From Pyxicephalus adspersus (taxonomy: Eukaryota; Chordata; Amphibia; Anura; Pyxicephalidae), in assembly GCF_032062135.1 (NCBI RefSeq), contig NC_092863.1, forward strand, positions 20,112,490 through 20,176,489: a stretch of DNA of 64,000 nucleotides. The letters are read 5' to 3'. The notes beneath the pieces were generated by a model that searched no databases, was not told the origin of the DNA, and saw only the letters and a program-made list of their open reading frames with translations. Positions 12,672-24,065 of the stretch are shown here, piece by piece. A program made the translations under genes and the position numbers. Within the stretch, counting starts at the first letter, position 1, and the number at the start of each line of letters is the position of its first letter.

Positions 12672-13258
12672 CAGGGATCGCCAACCTTTCCCACCTCACA
12701 GACCACTAAATTCATAATTTTAAATCCCACTGACCATTAATATGAATTTTTTTAAACAGATAAATAAATGATCTTCCTAATAGTGCCTGACAAGGACTGT
12801 GGAGGCTCTGATTCATTGATCAGCTCACGGTTATGTGAAGTATCACTATTATCATTGGTAATACTAAAGAAATACAAAATATTTGTTTGCTTTTTCTCAC
12901 TTAAAATGGGTTGATTTTATTCAAATCTAAGACCAAATAAGAAATGATAGTCATAAAAGTCAAACCATTTGATGCCATTAAATTTAAGAGTTAAAGAAAA
13001 TACCCAGTTAATGTGATACTTACCTTAAAGAGCATCTGAGACATAAATAAAATAAAACAATCAGATGAGAATCTGTATTCGCAGATTCGTTGTAATGGTT
13101 GAAACAAGGCTGCGCCTCCCTTGTTTTTCTGTCTCTAGTACAATTCGTGAATTTAGTGTAATCATTTATTAGAATATTATTTTTGTTTTATTACTAATGT
13201 CCAATTTTTGCTGTGGACCACCAAAATTTTCTCGGGGACCACTGCTTGGCGACCGCTG
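12672..13258. mobile_element. Non-autonomous hAT-like element
   Basis: The left end CAGGGATCGCCAACC and right end CTTGGCGACCGCTG are imperfect inverted repeats. They are flanked by TTCTATAC (12664-12671) and TTCTATAA (13259-13266), which agree at 7 of 8 positions. It is in the same end family as 3704-4040 but 587 bp long and AT-rich inside. It has no transposase. Confidence 0.7.
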
Positions 13259-13266
13259 TTCTATAA

Positions 13267-14831
13267 AGACCATTGTATATTTATACGTAAGATCATATCC
13301 CACTCTAAAAGGGATTATTTTCCCTTCTCTTCATTGCTTGCTGTTGGAAATGTTATTTGTATTTGGAGTTTCCTGAAAATGTTACCTTTTCTGCTCTCTT
13401 TTTCCATCCCGGAGTTTGGGTACTTTTGTTTCTCCTTTTTTCCTGCTTGGTACTGCTGTTTTTTTTTTTTTTTCTTGCTTTGCTTGGCATCATTGTTTCC
13501 CATTACACCTCAGTAAGTACTTTTGTTTCTCCCCCCCCTGTGGGCATTATTATTTTCCCTGGTCAAGGGCAAGATTTTCCCCATTTTAAAGCTATTGTCT
13601 CCTTATACACTATTCTGAATAGTACCCAAATGCCTGGCAGTCCATTAGTTCAACCAAATCATACAGTATTGCATGTGCATTGCAGGGCACAGGTCAACAA
13701 TATGAATGAATGGGCAGTCCCATAGTGGGAGAGGGAGTCAGGTAGTTAAACAAACAAAAAAATTAGCCTTTAAATAATTCAAGAAGACCTTTGCATCTTT
13801 TTGTACTTGAAGTAAAAGGTTATTATATAGGAGGTTATACATTCATTTTTATCTTTATATAGTTGCCTTAATTTCCTGATCTTTTGATACAAAACTCTCG
13901 TATTTCCCTATTCAAGTCCTCAGATACTATACTTTATAAACCTGTCTTAGATGAAAAAAAAACCCCAAAACAACAGATATGCAGTTAGATATATTGAATT
14001 AAAAACAACCTCCATTTTTATAGCCTTACCTCCACTTTGCTTTTTAAAGCAGTTGTCCAGTGTGTAACAGGCACCAAAAGTAGACCCATTCAGTTAGTAA
14101 TTGGCATCAGAAACATAAATAAATGGTCAGACATTTCTTGTTTTGCAGGATAACCCTGTGTAATTACTCCTATACTGAAGGATGTAGCTGTTACTAAGTT
14201 ATGTCTGAGCACTGAAGTGAAAGGGCAGGAAACAGATTTCACACAGTTCATTTACATTTAACTGCTGCTTAACCAACAACCCACCAACTCGCAGCAGAAA
14301 TGGAAATGGAGAATCGGAGAGCATCACAAAGTACATTCATTGTTGTGTGCTGCAGTGGGGGGACACATACTTTGCGTCTTGGGGTGCCATTAGGAGTAAA
14401 GCCATTTCAATATACCACAGTTCTCACAATGCTCTGCATTTTGGTAGTGCGTACTAAAGCATTGATCCTACCACATTACCGCAATGCCCAGATCAGGATG
14501 GGGACCCGAGAAAAAAAATCAGTTACAAATTATAGTATGTTAGTGCAGAACTTTTGGATCAGTTTCATCTTTTCATATAAAAAAAAAACAAAAAAAACAA
14601 AATGTATTCTGAGCCTAGTGATGCTCAGTCATATAACACATGTTTGGAACAATAACCATAACGTGGCATAACCAAAAATCAAAGTGCCTTTTAGCCAAAA
14701 GGGTGGAGTGCAAGATTCAGGTATCAGCCTGTTTTGTTAGTAAGTTGCCCAAAAAATAAACAAAACAGCAAAATACGCATTGGCTGTCTGGCTCCTGACT
14801 AACTCACTTGGTAGCCCTGTTTAGTCTAAAC
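13267..14831. other. Intergenic, no gene recognised
   Basis: AT-rich, with T-runs near 13.46 kb and C-runs near 13.53 kb. Open frames of about 120 codons (13357-13725 and 14300-14671, plus strand) show low-complexity composition and no domain, so they are not called as genes. Confidence 0.4.
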
Positions 14832-15523
14832 CAGGAGTGTCAAACTCTGGCCCCCAACATCCTTTTTTTTTTGGCCCCCAAAATAATTCCTACTATGAAC
14901 TGCAGGTGGCCCGCCTCTGCATTGAAATAGCTAATACAATTCCCAGTATCACTCGCGTCCGTAGACCAGCGTGCTCTCTGCCTATGCATGGCCCTACATT
15001 GGACTGTTTTATAGACGCAAATAGTGCCAGTAGCGGCGCTGTTTCAATGAAGAGGGAGTTTCAGCCGCGGGCCACTCATAAGATTTAGCTCCTCATTGGC
15101 TGCGCCTGGCATTTCCTGCACTCCCCCTCAGCTGAACATCTCCTTGCTACTCCAAGGCATGGATTTTCATAGAAGAATATTGTTATTATTATTGTTAGCC
15201 TGTGCAAATAAGTTACCATTGAAATTTAACTCAGAAGGCTACAAATAGGGAAAGAGGCATAGGATTTTTTCTTAATTTAAATTTATTAAAATTTAAATTT
15301 ATTTTATATTAAAAATTTAAAAAACAATGTTATGCCTCTTTTTCTATTATAAGCTTGTTCCAGATTGAATGTGAAGCAAAACCTCTTTCTTTCCACATGA
15401 AAATGGTTTATATCTAATGAGAAGGAAAAATGTCCTCAATTTTTTTCAATAAATTTCAAGGTTGGTCCGCGACTTTGTCTAATTTTTTTAAATTTTGGCC
15501 CTGTGTGTATTTGAGTTTGACAG
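14832..15523. mobile_element. hAT-like element, 'GTCAAACTCTGGCCC' family, copy 1
   Basis: It begins CAGGAGTGTCAAACTCTGG and ends GTATTTGAGTTTGACAG, the same termini as copies at 18691-19780 and 51722-52208. The right terminus is a few bases short of the other copies and I find no target-site duplication, so one end is probably damaged. It shares interior text with copy 2 ('tagaccagcg', 'aagaggcataggattttttc'). It encodes nothing. Confidence 0.65.
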
Positions 15524-17152
15524 ATAACAAACAAAGAAAATGCAAATCAAAATCCATCAATATAAATGGGCAACTTACCTGGTAAGCGGTGCCCGCGGCT
15601 TCCTCCAGCGATGCCTGATATCTTCTTCCCCTGACAATGTCGGACGGAAATCTGTGTAACCTGCCGATGCCTGGCCGTTCCCGGTGTGTGAGCGTTGGGA
15701 GTGTGAGGCCAGGGGAAGAAGATGACGGCCGGGTATCTGCTCGCGAGCATGTGGCTGGGGGGCAGGACTGTGTGGCTTGGAGGAGGGACTAGGTGGGAAA
15801 TTTAAAATACCAAGATGTGGATTGTCTGCAATCGGATATGATTCTTTTCCCCGGCCCCACTTTACCCATACCTCCATTTTATGCTGAAAATCCCTGTTTG
15901 TGATGTCTTCTTGGACCTTGAATTTTGGTTTGCAAAAAAAAACCACAATGTAAAAAAAAAAATGTAGCATTATGGCAAAGGGAAAGTACATCAATTTGAA
16001 AGTATGACAGCAATGTAGATGCAAAGTACCCTTAAACTGACTATTTCTGCTTTTTAGGTTGACCTCATCCAGATGATCAATGCCACGGTCAATTTTGCTC
16101 TGCATTAGATGTTTGCAGATCTGTCATAGCTGCAGGGGAAGTGAGTAAAGAAGACTTTTCTGCCTTCAGTGTTTACAAATGACAGTGATGACCAGGTGAA
16201 CTGTCAAATTTCATGTGGATCCCGCACTAATTGAGGTGTGGATGGGGTCAGGTGGCTTAGTGTAACTGCTGATTGGCAGAACAGGAGATCTTCACCCTTG
16301 GGACTTTAAATGGGCCCTCCTCCAAAGCCCCATAACAGCGGGGCTGCTACAGTTGCATGTTACAACCCCATAAAAGACATTTTGTTATTAATATTATTAT
16401 TGATTTATAAAGCAACATCATCTCATCAGGAGCTGTAAGAACAAATCATGGGCATACAGTACAAATAAACAAAAATGACACAGTGAATAATCCAGGCAGT
16501 GTATGCCAAAACATACAGCAATTATAACAAATAAAAACAAGAGAAAACTGCCATTGTGAGCTTACAAAAATCAAGTGGGTACAGAAAAAAAGATCTTTTC
16601 TTTAAAGATCAGAAATCTTACCCGCCACGTCACATGGGAAGTCAATGCAACAGCTAGATGAGCAGTAATCAGTTCTCTCAACTGCCACTACTATGTACTA
16701 AAATCTGCCTTTTATTTCATCAAGTGTGACAAATTTTGTTTGTATAATATAGAATGTAGATTGTAAATAATGTAAATAAGAAAATACTCAAACAAGTCAT
16801 CAGCAGTACACCAAATTTAGCAAGTGCTTTATTAACATTCCAACACAGGTATTTTTTTAATTAACAATTTAATACTTACATATGTTGCAAAAAAAAAGTA
16901 ACTAAACATAGCATACTGCTGATTTCTTCCTTTATGTATCTAATTTGTGATTACGCAAGGTCCTAGAAGCTGGTGGCATTGCCTGTGTGGAAAAGTGGGG
17001 CCAGTGCTATTTCCCTATTGCTAGTAGGACTGTGTATGTGCATATTGTGAAATCTTGCCCAAAGTGTTAACTACATAGAAATTATATACATCAATCTTCC
17101 TTGTTTATGTATAGATATATTTAAAAAGAATTTAGTCTATAAGTTTTGTGGC
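15524..17152. other. Intergenic with a GC-rich patch
   Basis: From about 15.57 to 15.79 kb the base composition rises sharply ('gcccgcggcttcctccagcg', 'gctcgcgagcatgtggctgg'), which suggests an inserted repeat of unknown family. The 176-aa minus-strand open frame at 15575-16105 spans this patch and low-complexity DNA and matches no protein family known to me. A possible LINE-tail relic ('attattgatttataaagcaa') lies near 16.39 kb. Confidence 0.35.
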
Positions 17153-17443
17153 TTAGGCTAGGTACACACGTGCAATTGTTCTTGTCCGATAAACGACTCA
17201 GGGCCGATATCGGACGGGAATCTGGCGCGTGTACAGTGCTCGTCGTTCATCGTCCGAATGACCGTCCTGGCATGATCCACGGACGTTGGACATCGAACGA
17301 TCCTAAAAGAAGTGAAGGGGGAGCGGGTGCCGCTTCGTGGTTTCCCCCTACCCTGTATGTACAACACTCGCATCATGTAGTTGTTGAAAGATCGTGAAAG
17401 ATCCTTACCAATGATAATTATTGCATGTTTGTACATAGCCTTA
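17153..17443. mobile_element. MITE-like element with 'GGTACACACGTGCAAT' ends, copy 1
   Basis: Its termini are inverted: TTAGGCTAGGTACACACGTG at left and GTACATAGCCTTA at right. The interior shares 'gcgtgtacag', 'cgttcatcgtcc', 'gaccgtcctgg' and a GTGAAGGGG block with copies at 45091-45389 and 49614-49935 (the last inverted). It is about 290 bp with no coding function. Superfamily unassigned. Confidence 0.7.
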
Positions 17444-17605
17444 GGTTTCCAGTGTAAATGGTCTTAACTTTAGACTGTTTACCATTATTTGTGACAACTA
17501 AAGAAACTTAACCTGCAATCTGGATGCTGATAAATATTAAACAAGCCCAATAATTGTATGTTAAGGTTATTGGTTATCAAAACCCACATTATTATCTGAA
17601 GTATG

Positions 17606-17610
<5 letters not shown>

Positions 17611-17671
<61 letters not shown>
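17611..17671. repeat. (AT)n microsatellite
   Basis: About 60 bp of uninterrupted AT dinucleotides, about 0.2 kb beyond the stop codon of the minus-strand receptor gene. Confidence 0.97.
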
Positions 17672-17672
<1 letters not shown>

Positions 17673-17737
17673 GTCCTATAGGATGTATAATTTTTTAGTG
17701 TTTTGGAAAAGCCACAAACAGTTAGGCATTAAACAAT

Positions 17738-17743
17738 TTTATT
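17738..17743 (-). promoter_or_regulatory. Candidate poly(A) signal of the GPR39-like gene
   Basis: AATAAA on the minus strand, 104 bases downstream of the receptor stop codon. It is the nearest canonical hexamer I see after the stop, but in AT-rich DNA chance occurrence is possible. Confidence 0.45.
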
Positions 17744-17846
17744 TTGTGTTTTTATAGGACATTGTAAAAGTCACATGTTACTGTTTGCAACACTACTGAA
17801 GAATGAATCAACATGTATCATCACCGTTGAGTAAAATGGTATTTCA

Positions 17847-18175
17847 TCACAGGTCAGTTGTTTCCTGCCCTAATTCAGACAGTCTGATCCCTTGATATCT
17901 GTTCTGGGCTTCCCAGGATTCAGATTGTAGAGAAAGTCTCTTCTTGCATGGTGAAATGCTGTGCAGAAAACATCTGCGGAAGTTTCGGGATGTCAAGTTG
18001 TAGAGCAGGGGAGTGAGACAAGCACTGAGATAAAAGAAGCAGTTGGTGATAGGTTGCAGTGTGATATAAGAACGGTAGTAGCTCTCTGTCCATTGATCCT
18101 TAGAACGCAATATAGTCATCAACCGTCGTGCCTGGAATGGCAGCCAGCACACAGCTAACACACCCACAATCCATC
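17847..18175 (-). CDS. GPR39-like receptor, exon 2 (TM6-TM7 and C-tail)
   Basis: Second and last coding exon of the receptor whose first exon lies at 20617-21388. On the minus strand a pyrimidine-rich acceptor ending TTTCTACTTCTAG precedes it. The frame resumes as G|GA across the junction, with exon lengths of 772 and 329 nt giving 366 codons plus stop. The exon encodes TM6 with the CWLP motif (residues 267-270) and then a DQWTESYYRSY segment, very like the DWTRSYFRAY region of GPR39. TM7 has FFYLSACLTPLLYN: the usual NPxxY asparagine is threonine (residue 312). A basic NFRRCF helix-8-like segment and a short, probably cytoplasmic tail follow. The tail is much shorter than that of mammalian GPR39. 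Confidence 0.88.
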
Positions 18176-18317
18176 CTAGAAGTAGAAAATCAGCATTATA
18201 TTGCACAACAACAACTATATACATAACCCACCAATAAATATTAATTACACTCAAAAAAAATAAATGATAATTCACATATGCCACTTTACCCACCAATAAT
18301 ACCAATTTATGGTTATA

Positions 18318-18410
18318 GTGTATTTATATAGCACCAACATATTACGCAGCACTACATCATCACCAACTGTCCCTCAGATGAGCTATCTAATGTAATTTTT
18401 GTCTTAGGCT
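18318..18410 (-). repeat. Truncated tRNA-derived SINE (3' tail part)
   Basis: It carries the shared tail 'gtatttatatagcaccaaca' followed by 'tattacgcagcac' and the 'aactgtccctcagatgagc' segment seen in the fuller SINE copies at 45.4, 50.3, 59.0 and 62.6 kb. The tRNA-like head is missing. Confidence 0.6.
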
Positions 18411-18690
18411 CTGGCTTCCTAACTTGAAGCCAAGAGGATAGAAATGTTTGAACTGGCATCAACGACTTCTTTTAAAGGGGCCAGGTTCTGGAGCTACGTT
18501 TTATTTTTGTTTTTGAAGTTAGTTTTAAATAAGTGAAATTATTAAATAATTAAATAAAAATTTTTAATCAAGTGAGATTATCAGCTATAATATGTGAGTG
18601 TTAACTCTTTTACCTGCCAAAAAGATTTATATTGTTCAGCTAATTTTACAATCCAGAAATGTTTGTTTTGAAAATGCTCTTGGTTTAGGA

Positions 18691-19780
18691 CAGGTGCTGT
18701 CAAACTCTGGCCTCTGGGTCAAATCTGCCCCGAAACGTCCTTTTTTTGCCCCCAAAAGAATTCCTAATATGAATTGCAGCTGGCCCGCCCCTACTACGAA
18801 TTGCAGGGAGTTATGCCGCTACTACAATTCCCGGCATCATTCGCGTCTATAGACCAGCGGCCTATGCGTAGTCTGTTCTATAGACTCAAGTAATGCCGTG
18901 AAATTGTACTAGCAGCATCACTCGCTTCTATAGAACAGCGGCCTCTCTGCCTATGCGTACTACCGCATTGAACTGTTCTATAGACGCAGGTAATGCTGGG
19001 AATTGTAGTAGCAGCATCACTAGCTTCTATAGAACAGCGGCCTCTCTTCCTATACGTGGCCCCACATTGAACTGTTCTATAGACGCACGTAATGCCGGGA
19101 ATTGTAGTAGCAGCATCACTCTCGTGTATAGAACAGCGACCTCTCTGCCTATGCATGGCCCCGCATTGGACTGTTTTATAGATTAATTCCGGGAAGTAAT
19201 TCCGGCAAGTAATTCCGGGAATTGTAGCAGCGGCATCACTCGCTTCCATAGAACAGCGGCCTCTCTACCTATTCAAGGCCCCACATTGGATTTATACTGA
19301 CCGGTGAGCTCATTACAAAATGTTGAAATAATCAGGAATTTTTATAGAGCTATTGCATGCAGCAATTCATTTGGTTTACATTCATTTGGTTTTTGCATTT
19401 TCTGGCAAAGTAAAACATCTATTCTCAATAAGAAGAAACAAGAACACATGAGAATGCAGTAATATACAGTGGATTGATCTAAATTTGTTCCTTGGCACAG
19501 TACCCTATTGAAATTTAGCACAGAAGGCTACAAATAGAGAAAGAGGCATAAGATTTTTTCCTAAAAAAAATTTTAAAGAAATTCTTGGGCCTCTTTCTGT
19601 ATTATAGGCTTGTTACAGATTGAATGTTAAGCAAAACTTCTTTGTTTCCATATGAAAATGTTTTATATCTAATGGTAACGAAAAACGTCCTCAATTTTTT
19701 AAATAAACTTCAGGTTTGGTCCGCGACTTGGTCTAAGTTTTTAAAATTGGCCCTCTGTGTATTTGAGTTTGACACCGCTG
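18691..19780. mobile_element. hAT-like element, copy 2, with internal tandem array
   Basis: It starts CAGGTGCTGTCAAACTC and ends GAGTTTGACACCGCTG, with a perfect 8-bp target duplication GTTTAGGA at 18683-18690 and 19781-19788. It is 1,090 bp long, about twice copy 3, largely because of a tandem array at about 18.78-19.28 kb. It lies inside the intron of the GPR39-like gene. It has no transposase. Confidence 0.85.
18780..19285 (+). repeat. 99-bp tandem repeat array inside the hAT element
   Basis: Units beginning 'aattgtagtagcagcatcac' start at 18902, 19001 and 19100, exactly 99 bp apart. A further unit starts at 19220 after a short extra duplication of 'aagtaattccgg', and a diverged partial unit precedes 18902. 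Each unit carries 'tctatagaacagcggcctct' and 'gaactgttctatagacgca'. Both strands show open frames through it, including a 123-aa minus-strand frame, because 99 is divisible by three. I do not regard these as genes. Confidence 0.9.
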
Positions 19781-20616
19781 GTTTAGGATAAGTACAAAGC
19801 TACCTAGAAATACATGGAAAATACATGAACATGCAAAGAATATGTATAATTAAATGTACATGCATCTTTCGGTATTGGCATGTACATAATGTGAATAATC
19901 CCTTAAGTTTTTTTTTCAACTTGAACTCTCCTAATTTTGTGGGCATGCAGCTCTAAAAAAAAATATGTAGCATGACGAATGTTTTTACACATGAATACAG
20001 AAAAGAACTAGGGAGAACTAAACCATTAAAACTGCAGTGTGGGTGGTGTAAACAAACCTTAAAGTATGTGAATGCTTGTTTTGGATATCATGGGAAAAGT
20101 TAGACCCTCCAACAAGTTTTTAGTCTGCCTTCTGTTTGTCCTGGTGATTAATCATTGTTAAAATTTTAGGTTGTATTCACCCAGCACCAACCCAACCCAA
20201 TGCATTGGCACTTTTTATAATGCATTGCAGTTTTTTTTGATGCATTATATTCTTTAACTTGTGTTGCAGCAAGCTGTAATACTTTATAATATATTGCACT
20301 TAAATACATCACGCTCTATATTAACCCTCCAGATTAAGGTCTGTTATAGCATTGGGTCTGGCTTGAGCATGCCAATATGCATGGTTTAATGATAAGTTTT
20401 CCTTTTACGGTGTTCAAAACCCTCTTCTTGTGCTTCAAGGACAGATGAAGGAACATTTCCCTAACTGGACTAGAATATTTCCTACTGAACTGGACTAGAT
20501 AATTGAAAAATACATGAAAGGGCTTTTAACCCCTCTTCATGCTTTCCAAATAAAATAAAAAAAAAAAGTTTTTACTATAAACATACATTAAATAAATATC
20601 CATGACTAGTACTTAC

Positions 20617-21388
20617 CAAGAAGCTTGGCATTTTGCCTGCGCACTGCTGTATGACCACCAGAAAAACATGCCAATTGCTGAATGGATCCGTTGGGACTTG
20701 TAATTTCTAGATTTGTGTTACCTTGTAAAGCTCTACTCATTCTCCAGCAAGTTACACCCACCACCATTAACACTCCTAGATATGTTAGAAAGGATATGCA
20801 GACACTGCTTGTGAAGAGTCCCATCCATTGGTGTAGTGGAGTGCACACCTGTACTTCAAAAGGCTTCTCCTGTATAGTGTTCACAATAATAGTTTCCAAG
20901 CCTATTGAAAACAGCATGGGCAGCCCTGCTAAGAAAGAAGCCAGCCAAAGTAAACATAGTCGAAGACGTAACCTCGAGGACTGTCGCACGTGAAGGCTTA
21001 GAGGTTGGCAGGTTGCACGGTGTCTCTCACAGCTTAAGGACAACACATTAAAAATTGCAGAGTAACAGAGCACCTCCCACAGGTAATAGAAGCCAGAACA
21101 GCCAATGGCTCCAAGTGGCCATGGTAAGGGGCTCCAGATGCTGCCATACAATTCAGCTGGAATGCCAATTTCCAATTGTAAAATATCACAGGATGCCAGG
21201 CTGCACATATGATGACTGAGTGAGGTCTGGACTCCTCGTCCACCACGTATGCCTTGCACTACTCTAATAACAAGAGTGTTCCCAAGGATTCCAGCCAGAA
21301 GCAGTAGTATATAAACCAAGGACACTAAAGACTTGGCACAGTTACTGAGCCTAACTGGTGACTCAGGGGCTGCTGTCACTGGAGGCAT
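20617..21388 (-). CDS. GPR39-like G-protein-coupled receptor, exon 1 (N-terminus to TM5)
   Basis: Encodes residues 1 to about 257 of a class A receptor. TM1 includes GILGN (33-37). TM2 reads HHMCSLASCDIL (59-70), close to the HMVSLACSDIL of GPR39. Then come IP-ELYGSIW (76-85), extracellular Cys97 and Cys182 for the conserved disulfide, and an ERH triplet (121-123) in place of the usual DRY/ERY. TM4 has the WLASF core and GLPMLF, and TM5 is at about 191-215. The exon ends in TAVRRQNAKLLG at a GTAAGT donor. The short N-terminus (about 20 residues) lacks the HxH zinc-binding pair known in mammalian GPR39. It belongs to the ghrelin/motilin/neurotensin receptor group and is plasma-membrane located by inference; ligand unknown. 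A start at 21388 is chosen because TM1 follows at a normal distance. The context around this ATG is weak. Confidence 0.88.
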
Positions 21389-22850
21389 TAGGATAGGAAG
21401 ATACAGACTGGTAGTTTAAAACCAGCTTCTTATTAAAGAAAAAACAGATTTGGTCAGTCCATTAACACAATTATTCCATATCCCACATCAGCCTTTAGTC
21501 AGATAAAACTTCTTAACAAACCCATATGTCTAAGGCAGTTATTGACCAACCATTTTCAAATTCATGTCCTTGCCAACAGAAAGAAAAAGTTAGGAAAAGT
21601 AGTTGTTGGGTAATCCAAAAGTTTCTCTTTTTTCTGAATCTTGCCTGTTGTGTTGTATCTCGTCTCTTACTGTGTTCTTACTTAAAAAGACGTCACTTTT
21701 TTATGCCTGCTTATTGCTGTATCTTCTGATAACAATGGGCGAGTTTTAGATGTTTTCCCAGCTAGCTGTTCTGGCTGTTTGAAGTTGATGGTTTCTGTGC
21801 ATTGTTTGTTTCTATAGTTCTGCTTTTTCTTCTGTTTATTCTTTACATTTTGATATAACACCCTGTTTCTCTTACTGGGCTTACTTCAGAGAGGGAATGA
21901 CAGGATGTAAGTGTTAAAGGTTTCAGAACTAAAAGTTACTCGCTAGGTCATCGATCTCAAGGCAAGTGTGTTTGTGTGGCCCCTTGCCCTAATGATTTCC
22001 CTGTTGTAAAGCAATTGGGCTTACTTTGCATCCAATGACCAAACATTATTATGCATAAACCAAAAGTTTCATTGCTTTACACAATTACCTCACTTGCATA
22101 AATCAAATGAATAAAAATTCAATTTAAATGTACAAGTATGGTCCACATGTCTGGATTTGAATGTATTTAGCATTTAGAATCACCTAAAAAGGATTCACAC
22201 ATTGTTTATACAAATTTCTCAATTTGGATTTTTTTTTCATTTGACCTTTGCATAGTTGGAGGTTTTTTGATTAACTTTATATTTTTGGCACTGATTCCAT
22301 TTGGATGCAGATAGACATTTTGCCTGACATTCATTGCGTTGTCAGGGCAAGAAGAAAGCTAAGGTTATAAACATGTCAGCTATGAAAGGAATTGAATGTC
22401 CTTTGGTACTTGAGCAACTTAAAGAAGATTTGAACTCCATACACAGCAAGCTGCAATGCAATATGTGGTGTGACACCTTCCTTTCATGGCTAGCGTCAGG
22501 TTTTTCTATGTAGCTCTTCTATAGGATCAGACCAGGTGGGGTAGCCTTTGCTCCTATTCCATTTATGTCAGTGAGCTTTGGGCACCAATTACATTATCAG
22601 TTCATTGGTTTTGACGACTAACAATTTGTCCAAGATTTAAATATGTAACGTATACCAATTATCTCATTATTACATTCATTATTAGAAAAAAACGTTCTAT
22701 TCCAATCACTTAATGTGTGGTGAAAATATAAAACCTTTTTTCCATAATAACCCAATATTACATATTGTATTCATTAGTGTAAAAAAAAAGAAAAAAAGAC
22801 TGTGTCATAGATAATTTTGGCTAATATCTTTCCCCCTTCCTTTTCCCCTC
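21389..22850. other. Intergenic upstream of the GPR39-like gene
   Basis: This holds the putative promoter side and any 5' UTR exon of the minus-strand receptor. I see no convincing TATA box or CpG-rich block and no other gene. AT-rich, with a T/C-rich tract near 22.83-22.88 kb. Confidence 0.4.
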
Positions 22851-24065
22851 CTTCCTCCCTTCCCCTCTTCCCTTTCTCAACATTAACATCTTCACAGTCA
22901 AAACAACCACTTGTATAAAATAACTTTGATAGCTTGGATTTATGTATCATAATCTGTAATAACCATAACTTCTATCAAACTTCCTCCAAATTCACAGGAG
23001 GATCATTATCTAACACTTAATGCATACCAAGAGGTATATTCGAAGGATTGTTTAAGCTGTCTCTTTATTGAAGAAGATTGGGTGTCCATATAAGCCTTCC
23101 AAATTTAAAAAAACTTTGCTACCCTAGATTCCTTATCCAAGGATGCCTCAATCCAGACATAATTCAGTTTTTCTTTAAAAAGCCTCAAAGTTGGTGGTTT
23201 TGGGTTTAACTATTTGTGCAATATAGTCTTCTTGGCCACCAAAGAAAGGATATCCAATAGATTTCTGCTTCCCCTTTGTGATTTCTGCACCCTGCAAATC
23301 ATAAGTGCCTAAAATGGCCCATTCTGGAGTTAAAGGAACATAATTAATCAGATAAGAAGTAATAAAATATGCCACCTCCTGCCATAATCTCTTATGACAA
23401 TTCCAAAAAGCATGGTATAAACCCGCTTGGTCTTGCAAACATTTGGGACATCTAGAAGTTAGAGTATAGCCCATCAAATAGGCTGTTTGCGGAGAAACAT
23501 ATACTCCTTGATCAATTTTAAGTGTAATTTCCCTATACATTGGTGAAGGGAGTACCGACCATTCCTTGGACAATGCTGTTAAAATATCATCAGTTGTTCT
23601 ACCAGGAAAGTGTTCAGACCATTTATCAAAACCAGTTTTCCTAACAGAATAATCAAAATTTATTTTATTGATTTTATAATTTTCTGTTATTGCTTTTCTA
23701 AAAGGGTTCCCCTTGAGCAATAATGTATCCAAGGGGTTTTTCCAGTCCCTTACCGAAAGAGGTTTCAATACTTTTAAAGAATAAGACTGTAATTGCAGAA
23801 AGATATACACTGCTGTTCTCAAAAAAGGATATTCAGGTATCACTGTTTCAAACTGGAGAGGTCTTTGCAAATTTCTATCTACCAGCGACCTAACAGTCAT
23901 GGCATGGAAAATTGGCCACTTCTGTAACAATGAAAGATGAGCTAAATGTGGAAGATCTAAATTACCCAGTATGGTAGAAAGAGAGAAGAATGACTATTCA
24001 AAAGCTGTTTACCCCTAAACCTGTGCCATATTATCCAGCAAGAGAACACTATCGGATTTGATATT
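22851..24065 (-). mobile_element. L1/Tx1-like LINE ORF2 C-terminal fragment
   Basis: A 251-codon open frame (23930 to 23175, minus strand) reads as the end of an L1/Tx1-type ORF2 protein. It has a central NPLDTLLLKGNP segment, FDKWSEHFPGRTTDD, then the terminal Cys/His region CPKCLQDQAGLYHAFWNC with a following WQEV. These match the C-terminal zinc-knuckle-like region after the reverse transcriptase. Upstream sequence to about 24.06 kb continues in broken frames. The RT domain is not present, so it is a 5'-truncated relic despite its long open frame. Confidence 0.72.

Larger units (their letters stand above)
18176..20616 (-). other. Intron of the GPR39-like gene
   Basis: A 2,441-bp intron with a GTAAGT donor at 20616-20611 and a TTCTAG acceptor ending at 18176, both on the minus strand. 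GPR39 genes also carry one coding intron between TM5 and TM6, so the position fits the family. It contains a SINE fragment (18318-18410), a hAT element (18691-19780) and otherwise AT-rich DNA with no other gene. Confidence 0.85.

Noticed and set aside
15575..16105. 176-codon minus-strand open frame
   Set aside because: Spans a GC-rich repeat patch and poly-A/T runs. No domain or conserved motif recognised.
18878..19249. 123-codon minus-strand repetitive protein and its plus-strand counterpart
   Set aside because: Artefact of a 99-bp tandem array inside a hAT element, in phase because 99 is divisible by three.
23175..23930. 251-codon intact-looking frame as a host gene
   Set aside because: The C-terminal Cys/His region and central segments match L1/Tx1 LINE ORF2. 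It is a 5'-truncated retroelement.
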